Source of the DNA: Marinomonas algarum
GTDB taxonomy: Bacteria > Pseudomonadota > Gammaproteobacteria > Pseudomonadales > Marinomonadaceae
Assembly (NCBI RefSeq): GCF_020532605.1
Contig: NZ_JAJATW010000008.1
Location: 62,001 to 126,000, forward strand
Reading direction: 5' to 3'
Length of the DNA stretch: 64,000 bases
In this document: in pieces, positions 27,422 through 35,453 of the stretch
How positions within the stretch are numbered: the stretch's first letter is position 1
How the letters are laid out: every line of letters starts with the position of its first letter
Program-made: the position numbers and the translations under genes
Notes under the pieces: generated by a model
Database searches by the model: none
What the model was told of the DNA's origin: nothing
The model's input: the letters and a program-made list of their open reading frames with translations, nothing else

Positions 27422-28369
27422 ATGAATTTAAATTATCTCCCTTTCGAGCAGCCGATTGCTGAGCTCGAACAAAAAATCGAAGAGTTGCGTTTAGTCGGCA
27501 ACGATAACGAACTTAACATTAGCGATGAAATCAGTCGCCTTGAAGACAAAAAAGTAGCGCTTACTAAAAGTCTATTTAGTAACTTAGGGGCTTGGGAAGT
27601 CTCTCAGTTAGCGCGTCATCCAAAACGCCCGTACACGCTTGACTACATTAAGCATGTTTTTACCGACTTTGAAGAAATGCACGGTGACCGTCATTACGCT
27701 GACGACCGAGCGATTGTAGGCGGTATTGCTCGTTTAGAGGGGCGTCCTGTGATGATTATTGGTCATCAAAAGGGTCGCGAAGTAAAAGAAAAGGTGCTTC
27801 GTAACTTTGGTATGCCTCGTCCAGAGGGTTACCGCAAGGCGTTGCGTTTAATGGAAACCGCAGAACGTTTTAATATGCCGATTGTGACGCTTATTGACAC
27901 ACCTGGCGCTTACCCTGGTATTGGTGCGGAAGAGCGTGGTCAAAGTGAAGCAATAGCCTTTAACCTAGCTGCTATGTCTCGTTTAAAAACACCGATTATC
28001 TCCACGGTTATTGGTGAAGGAGGTTCCGGTGGTGCCTTGGCAATCGGCGTCTGTGATGAGCTGATGATGATGCAATACGGTACCTACTCAGTGATTTCAC
28101 CAGAGGGTTGTGCGTCTATTTTGTGGAAGAGTGCGGATCGCGCTTCTGATGCGGCTAAGGCTATGGGTATTACCGCACCGCGTCTTCAAGAGCTGGGTCT
28201 GGTTGATACGATTATCCCTGAGCCATTAGGCGGTGCGCATACGGCCCATGAGCAAGTTGCACACAGTTTGAAGCAAAATATCCTTGCCGCGCTTGATAGA
28301 ATGGAAGCCTTAACGACTGAGGAGCTCTTGGCTCGTCGTTACAATCGTTTAATGTCTTACGGTCTATAA
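27422..28369 (+). CDS. accA: Acetyl-CoA carboxylase carboxyltransferase alpha subunit
   Basis: AccA and AccD (not in the window) transfer carboxyl from carboxybiotin to acetyl-CoA, giving malonyl-CoA. The 315 residues start [16 protein letters not shown], like other AccA proteins. [41 protein letters not shown] and [12 protein letters not shown] are the conserved crotonase-fold parts. The region before the ATG has no recognisable Shine-Dalgarno sequence. A strong terminator follows, so the long plus-strand run ends here. Confidence 0.98.
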   Translation: MNLNYLPFEQPIAELEQKIEELRLVGNDNELNISDEISRLEDKKVALTKSLFSNLGAWEVSQLARHPKRPYTLDYIKHVFTDFEEMHGDRHYADDRAIVGGIARLEGRPVMIIGHQKGREVKEKVLRNFGMPRPEGYRKALRLMETAERFNMPIVTLIDTPGAYPGIGAEERGQSEAIAFNLAAMSRLKTPIISTVIGEGGSGGALAIGVCDELMMMQYGTYSVISPEGCASILWKSADRASDAAKAMGITAPRLQELGLVDTIIPEPLGGAHTAHEQVAHSLKQNILAALDRMEALTTEELLARRYNRLMSYGL

Positions 28370-28416
28370 ACGCAAGTTACATGTAAATTTACGTTATATG
28401 GAATAAAGTTTTTATT

Positions 28417-28445
28417 AAAAGCCTCCTTTGTACGGAGGCTTTTTT
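28417..28445 (+). terminator. Intrinsic terminator after accA
   Basis: AAAAGCCTCC (28417-28426) pairs with GGAGGCTTTT (28434-28443) through a 7-nt loop, and T's follow to 28445. The A and T flanks make it usable on both strands. Confidence 0.88.
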
Positions 28446-28487
28446 GTTTTTCTATATATTGTTCCGCTGTAAACAGTCGAGTGCACG

Positions 28488-29795
28488 ATGAGCCTTTCAA
28501 CAAGATTACCTTTAACCTCTTCATCATCTTTGCAGTTTAATAAGCAATGGCTGGATGCTTTGTTCAGCGAGAATCATCCGGTCTATCTTGGCTTTAGTGG
28601 TGGTATTGATTCCCATGTTTTATTGCACGCTCTTGTTCAGCCGCTTTCAGAGTCGCAAAAGGCGGCGCTAACAGCGATTCATGTACATCATGGTTTAAGT
28701 GACCATGCTGATGATTGGTTGCACCACTGTGAGCAGGTTTGCCAGACCTTGGGCGTGCGGTTTGTTTCACAGAGAGTGACGCTCGAATCACAGACCTCAA
28801 TTGAAGAAGCCGCTAGAAATGCACGTTATCAAGCGTTTCAGGACATTATGGCTGGACAGGGGAGCTTATTATTGGCGCACCACGCTGGCGATCAAGCGGA
28901 AACGGTTTTATTTCGTTTACTGCGTGGCACCGGTGGTAAAGGGTTATCTGGTATCCCTTACCAGCGAGTGTTGGCTGGTTCCGAGGCAAGGTTAATACGA
29001 CCTTTTTTGGGGGTCGATAAAAAAGTACTCCAGGATTACGCCCAACAGAATTGCTTACACTGGGTAGAAGACGAGTCTAATAGTGACGAACGCTTTACGC
29101 GAAACTTTTTACGCCGTCAGGTAATGCCCGTATTGAAATCACGCTTTGCGCACATGGAACAAAGCATTGGCTCAACAGCACAGCGTTTAGCAACGGATTA
29201 TGCCATGTTGTCCAGGTTTGCTCACCAGCAGCTCGATATTTGGTGTGATGCTTCTGGTGGGTTGCCTTTGCGCTGTATTGCCGATAAACCGAGAGAGGAG
29301 CGTCTTTTTTGGTTACGCCATTTCTTATCACGCCAGCATGTCTCTTTTCCCCATGCTCAGTTAGAAAGTGTTGATGGAATGTTCTTTTCTGCAAAAGACA
29401 AACAACCCACGTTTAAATGGCTGAATGGACGGCTTATGCGTCATCTTGATGTTCTGTATTTGTTGCCGCCAGATCTGCCTGTAGTGGTAGGTGAATTGCC
29501 TAATAATACGGTGTTACAGCGTTCTTTTGATGAGATTCAGGTGCAAGGTACAGGGCGCTGTCAGTTGATAGCACGGCCGCAAGGTATCAGCTTGTTAATG
29601 CCAAACGGACACAGCCGCAAACTTAAGAAATGGCTTAATGATTGGCAAATACCAAGTTGGTGGCGAGATCATCTTCCTTATATTTGTGAAGAGGGTCAGT
29701 TAGTGGCGATTGGTGATATTTGGTGTCATCCTGCTTGGCCTGGCAAGGTATCTTGGCAAAGAAAGCCTGGATTGCCTTTCTTTGTGAACTCTTAG
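28488..29795 (+). CDS. tilS: tRNA(Ile)-lysidine synthase TilS
   Basis: TilS modifies C34 of the CAU-anticodon tRNA-Ile to lysidine, so that it reads AUA. It has 435 residues. The PP-loop motif SGGIDS is at 37-42 (GFSGGIDSHVLLHAL). HHADDW-like HHGLSDHADDW and AHHAGDQAETVLFRLLRG are typical of the N-terminal domain, and the C-terminal domain contains RKLKKWLNDWQIPSWWRD. The position after accA is common in gammaproteobacteria. Confidence 0.96.
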   Translation: MSLSTRLPLTSSSSLQFNKQWLDALFSENHPVYLGFSGGIDSHVLLHALVQPLSESQKAALTAIHVHHGLSDHADDWLHHCEQVCQTLGVRFVSQRVTLESQTSIEEAARNARYQAFQDIMAGQGSLLLAHHAGDQAETVLFRLLRGTGGKGLSGIPYQRVLAGSEARLIRPFLGVDKKVLQDYAQQNCLHWVEDESNSDERFTRNFLRRQVMPVLKSRFAHMEQSIGSTAQRLATDYAMLSRFAHQQLDIWCDASGGLPLRCIADKPREERLFWLRHFLSRQHVSFPHAQLESVDGMFFSAKDKQPTFKWLNGRLMRHLDVLYLLPPDLPVVVGELPNNTVLQRSFDEIQVQGTGRCQLIARPQGISLLMPNGHSRKLKKWLNDWQIPSWWRDHLPYICEEGQLVAIGDIWCHPAWPGKVSWQRKPGLPFFVNS

Positions 29796-29838
29796 TGCAT
29801 TGAGTGCGTAATTAATGCATCAAAAAAGGAGTGTTGCC

Positions 29839-30144
29839 ATGCTATTAAAAGAACTTAAAAAGCTCACCCACATCGACAAAGTAAGACTTCATTCTTTGGA
29901 GCCAAGTTTGTATCAACTGTCTGTAGAGATAGACGGGCAAGAGCATTACGTAAAAAATAACAAGGGTCGCTTTTTGACGAGTCATAATAAGCTTGAGTTG
30001 CAATCGTTGTTCAAAGATAAAACGGTAGGGGCTATGGTGCTGTGTCATCAAAGTGCTTATGACGAAATGGTAGGGCATCCGCCAAGTGGCGGAAACAGTC
30101 TTGAAGTGCCGCTTGGAAATACCGATTTGGCTTGGCGGAACTAA
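29839..30144 (+). CDS. Small cytoplasmic protein resembling the DUF6482 family
   Basis: This 101-residue protein starts MLLKELKKLTHIDKVRLHSLEPSLYQLSV, with AAGGAG about 8 nt upstream; an ATG 24 nt earlier is less likely. A beta-rich first half (VRLHSLEP, YQLSVEIDG) and an HQSAYDEMVG segment resemble the short DUF6482 proteins of pseudomonads and relatives. No function is known. No signal peptide or membrane helix is visible. It lies alone between tilS and a convergent tRNA-Leu gene, followed by hairpins. Confidence 0.7.
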   Translation: MLLKELKKLTHIDKVRLHSLEPSLYQLSVEIDGQEHYVKNNKGRFLTSHNKLELQSLFKDKTVGAMVLCHQSAYDEMVGHPPSGGNSLEVPLGNTDLAWRN

Positions 30145-30151
30145 AGCTAAT

Positions 30152-30188
30152 TTGTTTCTAGGGAGCGTTTTACAGGCTCTAGAAACAA
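30152..30188 (+). terminator. Imperfect hairpin after the DUF6482-like gene
   Basis: TTGTTTCTA (30152-30160) pairs with TAGAAACAA (30180-30188), and GAGC (30163-30166) pairs with GCTC (30176-30179). No T run follows, so it may protect the mRNA end; a second hairpin lies directly downstream. Confidence 0.45.
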
Positions 30189-30220
30189 CAAAGCCCTAAC
30201 TAAGTAAACAGTTAGGGCTT
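30181..30220 (-). terminator. Terminator of the tRNA-Leu transcript
   Basis: AGTTAGGGCTT (30210-30220) and AAGCCCTAACT (30191-30201) form a perfect 11-bp stem with an 8-nt loop. On the minus strand it lies 9 nt after the tRNA-Leu CCA end and is followed by TTTGTTGTTT. Confidence 0.8.
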
Positions 30221-30228
30221 CATCTAAA

Positions 30229-30313
30229 TGGTACCAGTAGGCGGACTCGAACCGCCACGCCTTTCGGCAACGGATTTTGAATCCGTCGTGTCTACCAATT
30301 CCACCACACTGGC
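30229..30313 (-). tRNA. tRNA-Leu(CAA)
   Basis: The minus strand reads GCCAGTG TG GTGG AATTGGTAGAC, an anticodon stem-loop ACGGA TTCAAAA TCCGT, a long variable arm (TGCCGAAAGGCGT), the T arm GGCGG TTCGAGT CCGCC and the acceptor TACTGGT with an encoded ACCA. The anticodon is CAA, which reads UUG. The 85-nt length and long variable arm fit a class II tRNA-Leu. Pairs 1:72 and 7:66 are G-U. Confidence 0.96.
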
Positions 30314-30332
30314 CTTGAAAAAGGTGAGGCAC

Positions 30333-30360
30333 ATTCTATGGTTTTTTTCGTGGCTGTCAA
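30333..30360 (-). promoter_or_regulatory. Promoter of tRNA-Leu(CAA)
   Basis: On the minus strand TTGACA (30360-30355) is a perfect -35 box, followed after 16 nt by TAGAAT (30338-30333). The -10 end lies 19 nt before the tRNA 5' end, leaving room for a short 5' leader removed by RNase P. Confidence 0.8.
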
Positions 30361-30388
30361 TCAATTGCGGAAAATAAATCGTATTATT

Positions 30389-31615
30389 TTAAGCAATTGA
30401 GTGTGTCACTTCATCAGACCAGATTATCGCGTCTAAAAAAGCTCGGTTAAGTAGACTTCTCTGCGACGCTGTCATCGCTGCCATGCCCTCCCAGTTTTGC
30501 TCTTCACAGTCTAGAGTGTGTTTCAGGTAAGCTCCCCATTCCCCCGTGTAAGAAAAGATGGCATCGCGTATTGATTGATCTAAAGCGATTTGCGACAGCG
30601 CAACCGATTTTTCAACATGAAAAACAGCGTCTATGCCAGACATCAAGCCCACCATAAAAGCCGATTCACTGGTGTTAGAGCCATTTTGTATAGCGAGTAG
30701 CTGACAACAACGCCCCCTGGTCAGTAAGATTTTCAACAGCGCTTTAGGTTGATTCGTCGATGACGTTAAAGTGATGAGCAGTGTCCATTTTTTTAGCTGT
30801 GTTAGGCCTAAAAAAATGACCGCCTCCTTAATTGAGGTAACGGTTTTGCTGATGCCACATACTGGGCTGTTGAGAATACGCAAAAGTTGATAAGACAGCT
30901 TAGGGTTTTTCTCAACTAAGGCGCTGATCGTTTCAACACTGATATTGCTGTCTTGTAATGCGTTGAAGAGCTCGATGGCTCCGTGAGTAGCAGAGTCTAT
31001 TTTTTTACCCTTCACTATTTCGGGCCGCTGTAGGAAATAGCCTTGAAATAAATCGAAGCCAAGTTGTTTGCATTGCTCAAACATGGTGGAGTCTTCCACC
31101 TTCTCGGCTAACAAAATGAGTCCTCTCGCTTTTAATGCTCTAATATCTTCAAGGTATTTATTTGGCGGCGTTTCTAATACGTCGACTTTTATAATGGATA
31201 CCCAAGGTAGAAGAGCGTCATAATCAGCATTGAATTGATAGTCATCCAAAGCGAATCGATAACCTGCGGCTTGCCACTTTTTCACAGCCTCAACAAAGTC
31301 GGGTGTAACGGTTTGGCCTTCGATAATTTCAATGTAAACCGTATCGGGTGCAATCGGAAAAAAAGCATCAGAAAGTATAAGCTCCGTTGTCATGTTAACA
31401 AAGAGGGGTTTTCTTAATTGCAGTTCGAGTTGAGTGATTCCAATACAAAGATTCACGAGTACTTGGCTGGTGGCCGCCTCGGCGTTGGTGACATTGGCTT
31501 GTTGGGTATCTTTGTCACGAAACAGTAGCTCATAACCAAATATCTCTTTGGTGCGTTTGATAATAGGTTGTTGAGCCATCATTAGATCATCCAGTACCGT
31601 TGGAAACTCGATCAT
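30389..31615 (-). CDS. EAL-like and HDOD domain signalling protein
   Basis: The protein has 408 residues from ATG 31615, chosen because AGAGAGA lies 5-6 nt upstream; the frame stays open another 79 codons but with no supporting start. The N-terminal half is a divergent EAL domain: the signature reads ELLFRD (28-33), followed by FVNM, EIIEG, LDDYQF, KVDV, AEKVED and FQGYFLQRP. The EAL glutamate is present, but the strict EALLR motif is not. The C-terminal half is an HDOD domain (LVEKNPKLSYQLLRILNSP). Such YuxH-like proteins often bind partners and do not cleave c-di-GMP. Monocistronic and divergent from tRNA-Ala. Confidence 0.88.
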   Translation of the reverse strand: MIEFPTVLDDLMMAQQPIIKRTKEIFGYELLFRDKDTQQANVTNAEAATSQVLVNLCIGITQLELQLRKPLFVNMTTELILSDAFFPIAPDTVYIEIIEGQTVTPDFVEAVKKWQAAGYRFALDDYQFNADYDALLPWVSIIKVDVLETPPNKYLEDIRALKARGLILLAEKVEDSTMFEQCKQLGFDLFQGYFLQRPEIVKGKKIDSATHGAIELFNALQDSNISVETISALVEKNPKLSYQLLRILNSPVCGISKTVTSIKEAVIFLGLTQLKKWTLLITLTSSTNQPKALLKILLTRGRCCQLLAIQNGSNTSESAFMVGLMSGIDAVFHVEKSVALSQIALDQSIRDAIFSYTGEWGAYLKHTLDCEEQNWEGMAAMTASQRSLLNRAFLDAIIWSDEVTHSIA

Positions 31616-31859
31616 ATGTCTCTCTTTTCTCACACTTTTGGGTGGCTGAAGCATTAAATAACAGTCAATGAAACCACAGGCTTCGTATTTATGGCAATGA
31701 ACAGACAGAGAGATTTTTGTATCGAATGACAACATTTGTGCAGTGTTTTGTATTAAAAGTGTTGAAAGGTATTGACAGTCTCTAAAAGCAAATCTAAAAT
31801 TCACCTCATCAACTAAGTCATTGATTTTCCCAAGACATTTTTGTCTGATCATACGTTAT

Positions 31860-31935
31860 GGGGCCTTAGCTCAGCTGGGAGAGCGGTTCGCTGGCAGCGA
31901 ACAGGTCAGCGGTTCGATCCCGCTAGGCTCCACCA
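31860..31935 (+). tRNA. tRNA-Ala(GGC)
   Basis: The sequence folds as acceptor GGGGCCT with AGGCTCC, a D arm (GCTC...GAGC), the anticodon stem GTTCG/CGAAC around the loop CTGGCAG, and a T arm GCGG/CCGC with TTCGATC. Anticodon GGC reads GCC/GCU. The CCA end is encoded (31933-31935). Pair 3:70 is G-U, the standard tRNA-Ala identity element. Confidence 0.97.
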
Positions 31936-32081
31936 TAACTTTGTTATTTCATTCTTAAAACACCTCCTGAATCTCATCCTAAAAAACACCTCTTTGCTGT
32001 GTTTTGCCAACCTGTTTTACGCTACTCTTTGTGTTTGAGCCATCCTATTGTTTTGGCCAATCTTGATAGAAGGACGCGTGC

Positions 32082-35000
32082 ATGTTTCAACTTTATACAG
32101 GCAACCGGTTAGAGGATTTAGCCGTTTTGCTGGCAAAAATTTTATCCATTTCACCACCTGATAACCCTTTTGACGACGAGCACATCTTAGTGCAAAACCC
32201 AGGAATGGCGCAGTGGCTCAAAATGTTTATTGCCGACTCTCATTCTATTTCAGCAGGGCTCGCTTTTCCTTTGCCCTCTACGTTTGTCTGGAATACTTTT
32301 AAGCAGACTCTCAAGGATATCCCATCACAAAGTGAATTTAATAAGCCCTTTCTAGTCTGGCGTTTGATGCGTTTGCTGGACACTCGCCTTCAAGAGCCAG
32401 AATTTCAAGCTTTACATTGGTATCTTGAAGAAGACGACACCCAGATCCGACGTTTTCAGTTGTGCAGCAGTATTGCCGATATTTACGACCAATACCTTGT
32501 TTATCGGCCCGATTGGATTAAGGTCTGGGAGGCAAATGATCAAAGTGATCCAGTGTTAAACGCTTTGTTTGAACAGCAACCTTGGCAAGCGATTTTGTGG
32601 CGCGACTTGGTTGCCGATGTCAGTGAGCAAGGGACGTCTCTTTATCATCGTGGCAACCTAATTGAAGCATTAAAAGAAGCCTCGCAATCCTCCTCTCGAC
32701 CGACCGGTATTCCCGAACGGATCTTCATTTTTGGCGTCTCCTCTCTGCCTCCTAATACCCTAGAGTCATTACGTGTATTAGCAGAATCAGGCTGGATTGA
32801 TGTGCATCTTTTTCTACAAAACCCCTGTCAGTTCTATTGGGGTGACGTGGTGGATAAGCATTACTTGGGCCGTCAAATTAAACGTCAAAACCTAAAGCCA
32901 GGCTTAAGCACAGAGACTCTGCATTTAGATGCCAACCCTTTACTGGCCAGTTGGGGGCGATTAGGGCGCGATTATATTGCGCAGTTGCAAGACATGGCTG
33001 ACGACGAGTTAGCTGTCTTTGAAGACTATCTAACCACTCAGTCCGGTACATTACTGCACTGGATACAGCAAGATGTGCTGACACTTGAAAACCACGGCTC
33101 TCAGCAAGAAAGAGACAGCACAATAACACGCGCAGACTATCGTCACCTTATTGATGAGCAGGATCAAAGCGTACGCATGCATTTGTGTCACAGTGCTTTA
33201 CGTGAAGTGGAAGTGTTGCACGATCAACTTTTGGATATGTTTGAAAAAAACTCAGATTTAACACCGAAAGATATCATTGTTATGTTGCCAGACGTTAATG
33301 CTTACAGCCCTTTTGTGAAAGCGGTCTTTGGTCAAGGCAAGGGTGCAAAGCGTATTCCTTTTGCTTTGATTGACCAATCAGGGGGAATGGAAAACCCTGT
33401 TGTGGACGCTTACTTGTATTTGTTAGGGCTGGCTGACAGTCGTTTTACACTGTCTGAATTGATCAGTGTGTTAGAAGTGCCTGCCGTTTTGGCGCGTTTT
33501 GAGTTAACCGCGGAGGAGCTTGAGCGCATTCGCCAGTGGGCCTCTGAAGTAGGAGTCCGTTGGGGGTTAGACGGAAGAACGGCACAGCATCACGACCTTC
33601 CGGTACAAGAAACCCATACATGGCTTAATGGTGTTCGACGCATGTTACTTGGCTATGCCATGGGGCACGATCACATCTGGCAAGATACCTTAAGTTACGG
33701 TGATGTAGAGGGCTTAGAAGCCTCTGTTGCCGGTAAACTGGCCGAGTTTATTGTGGCGATTGAAGACACACAAACCGGTTTAATGAAATCGTTAACGCCA
33801 AACGAATGGATTGAGACACTGTATTCTTTGTCAAAGCGGTTCCTTTTATTGGACGAAGACGACTCGTTTGACACCTTGCTGACCACACAGCTTGATGCAT
33901 TAACGCAACAGTGGCAACAAGCGCATTTTGAGGCGGTATTAGATCAACAAGTGGTACGACAATTATTGTCGCCTATGTTACAAGAATCCCAAGGTGGTCA
34001 GCGTTTTCTCGCAGGACGAGTGAATTTTTGTACTCTGATGCCGATGCGCTCTGTGCCCTTTAAAGTGATTTGTGTGTTGGGTTTAAACGAAGGCGATTAC
34101 CCGCGAAGTGTCGCGCCGGTGGGTTTTGACCTCATGGTTGGACAGTATCGTAGTGGTGATCGAAGCCGACGGGAAGACGATAAGTATCTCTTTCTGGAAG
34201 CTTTAATGTCAGCGCGAGATTGCTTTTACCTCAGTTACGTGGGGCGCAGTATTCAAGACAATAGTACGAAAAACCCTTCTATTTTAGTCAGTGAGTTACT
34301 GGAATACATCGGTCAAAGTTGTGTCTATCGCGAGGATCAAGCGCTGTTACCAGAGAAAGCACAAGCGGCTTTGTTGGAAAAATTAATGGTCGAGCACCCG
34401 CTGCAACCCTTTAATTCAGCTTATTACACCGCTCCTAATCAAGAAGGTGTCACCTTAGAACCTTCACGATTGTTTAGTTATGACAAGCAATGGCTACCTG
34501 CTTTGTTGAGTGTGAAAATTGAACGAGATACTAAAATAACGCCGCTAGAAGGGCTAGAGCAGTCACATTTGACGTTAGCTTTGGATGAGTTGTCGCGTTT
34601 TATCACTCACCCCGCACGATACTTTACGCAACGTCGGTTAAAAGCCTATTTAAGTGTTAAGTCAGAGGAGGAGTTAGAAGACGAACCTTTTGCTTTGGAT
34701 AAGCTAGCAGGCTATCAGCTTCGCGACGAACTCTTGCAGTCCATGTTAGAGGGCGGTGAGGAAGCATTTATCCAACGCTTGTCGTTGATGGGGGCATTAC
34801 CTTATGGCGCGATGGGGCGCTTGGCATTGAAGCAAAGCCAAAATCAATGTCGGCAGTTATGTTCGATTTTGCAAGGTTACGCCCTTGAAAGCCAAGCACC
34901 CATTGAAGTGAATGTGAACTTAGGCAGTTTGGTATTGCAAGGATGGGTCGATTTACCTACCACCACTACTCGCCTGTCTTATCGACTGGGTGGTCTCTCT

Positions 35001-35453
35001 TCTTATCAAACCATGTCGTTTTGGATTGAACATCTGGCGCTATCGGCCCAAGGCACCCCTAAAGAACATCATCTTATCAACTTAACCAAAGAGGGCGTGT
35101 TGGAACAACGGGGTTTTATGGCCGTGTCTCAAGCCGAAGCGAGCCAGTATCTTTTGGATATGTTGGCGCTCTTGCAAACCGGTTTGTGTCAGCCTCTAAT
35201 CCTGCCATCAAAGAGTGCCGATGCGTGGTGTAAGAGTTTTTGTGCGAAGAAAACCTATGAAAATACCGACAAAGCTTGGGAAAAAGCCTTCAAAATATAC
35301 CACGACAATGACAGTGCTTTTACCGAAAGCGAAGTGAATGACGCTTACTGGCAACGCTATTTTCCTAATCTAAACGATCATCAAGATCTTTTTGTCAGTC
35401 TGTGTGAACAGGTCTGGTTGCCAATGCATCGTCATTTGGAGGTATTTGAATGA
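32082..35453 (+). CDS. recC: Exodeoxyribonuclease V gamma subunit RecC
   Basis: RecC is the scaffold and Chi-recognition subunit of RecBCD, which resects double-strand breaks and degrades foreign linear DNA. The 1123 residues (1122 in E. coli) begin MFQLYTGNRLEDLAVLLA and contain LVQNPGMAQWLKMFIAD, an inactive helicase-like fold. VLGLNEGDYPRS and the degenerate nuclease-like C-terminal domain also match. The last 4 nt overlap recB (ATGA). The order recC-recB-recD is compact; the ptr gene found between recC and recB in E. coli is absent. Confidence 0.96.
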   Translation: MFQLYTGNRLEDLAVLLAKILSISPPDNPFDDEHILVQNPGMAQWLKMFIADSHSISAGLAFPLPSTFVWNTFKQTLKDIPSQSEFNKPFLVWRLMRLLDTRLQEPEFQALHWYLEEDDTQIRRFQLCSSIADIYDQYLVYRPDWIKVWEANDQSDPVLNALFEQQPWQAILWRDLVADVSEQGTSLYHRGNLIEALKEASQSSSRPTGIPERIFIFGVSSLPPNTLESLRVLAESGWIDVHLFLQNPCQFYWGDVVDKHYLGRQIKRQNLKPGLSTETLHLDANPLLASWGRLGRDYIAQLQDMADDELAVFEDYLTTQSGTLLHWIQQDVLTLENHGSQQERDSTITRADYRHLIDEQDQSVRMHLCHSALREVEVLHDQLLDMFEKNSDLTPKDIIVMLPDVNAYSPFVKAVFGQGKGAKRIPFALIDQSGGMENPVVDAYLYLLGLADSRFTLSELISVLEVPAVLARFELTAEELERIRQWASEVGVRWGLDGRTAQHHDLPVQETHTWLNGVRRMLLGYAMGHDHIWQDTLSYGDVEGLEASVAGKLAEFIVAIEDTQTGLMKSLTPNEWIETLYSLSKRFLLLDEDDSFDTLLTTQLDALTQQWQQAHFEAVLDQQVVRQLLSPMLQESQGGQRFLAGRVNFCTLMPMRSVPFKVICVLGLNEGDYPRSVAPVGFDLMVGQYRSGDRSRREDDKYLFLEALMSARDCFYLSYVGRSIQDNSTKNPSILVSELLEYIGQSCVYREDQALLPEKAQAALLEKLMVEHPLQPFNSAYYTAPNQEGVTLEPSRLFSYDKQWLPALLSVKIERDTKITPLEGLEQSHLTLALDELSRFITHPARYFTQRRLKAYLSVKSEEELEDEPFALDKLAGYQLRDELLQSMLEGGEEAFIQRLSLMGALPYGAMGRLALKQSQNQCRQLCSILQGYALESQAPIEVNVNLGSLVLQGWVDLPTTTTRLSYRLGGLSSYQTMSFWIEHLALSAQGTPKEHHLINLTKEGVLEQRGFMAVSQAEASQYLLDMLALLQTGLCQPLILPSKSADAWCKSFCAKKTYENTDKAWEKAFKIYHDNDSAFTESEVNDAYWQRYFPNLNDHQDLFVSLCEQVWLPMHRHLEVFE

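Noticed and set aside
31616..31852. 79-codon N-terminal extension of the EAL/HDOD protein
   Set aside because: The extension has no domain character and the internal ATG at 31615 has a good ribosome binding site, so I treat the stretch as the untranslated leader.
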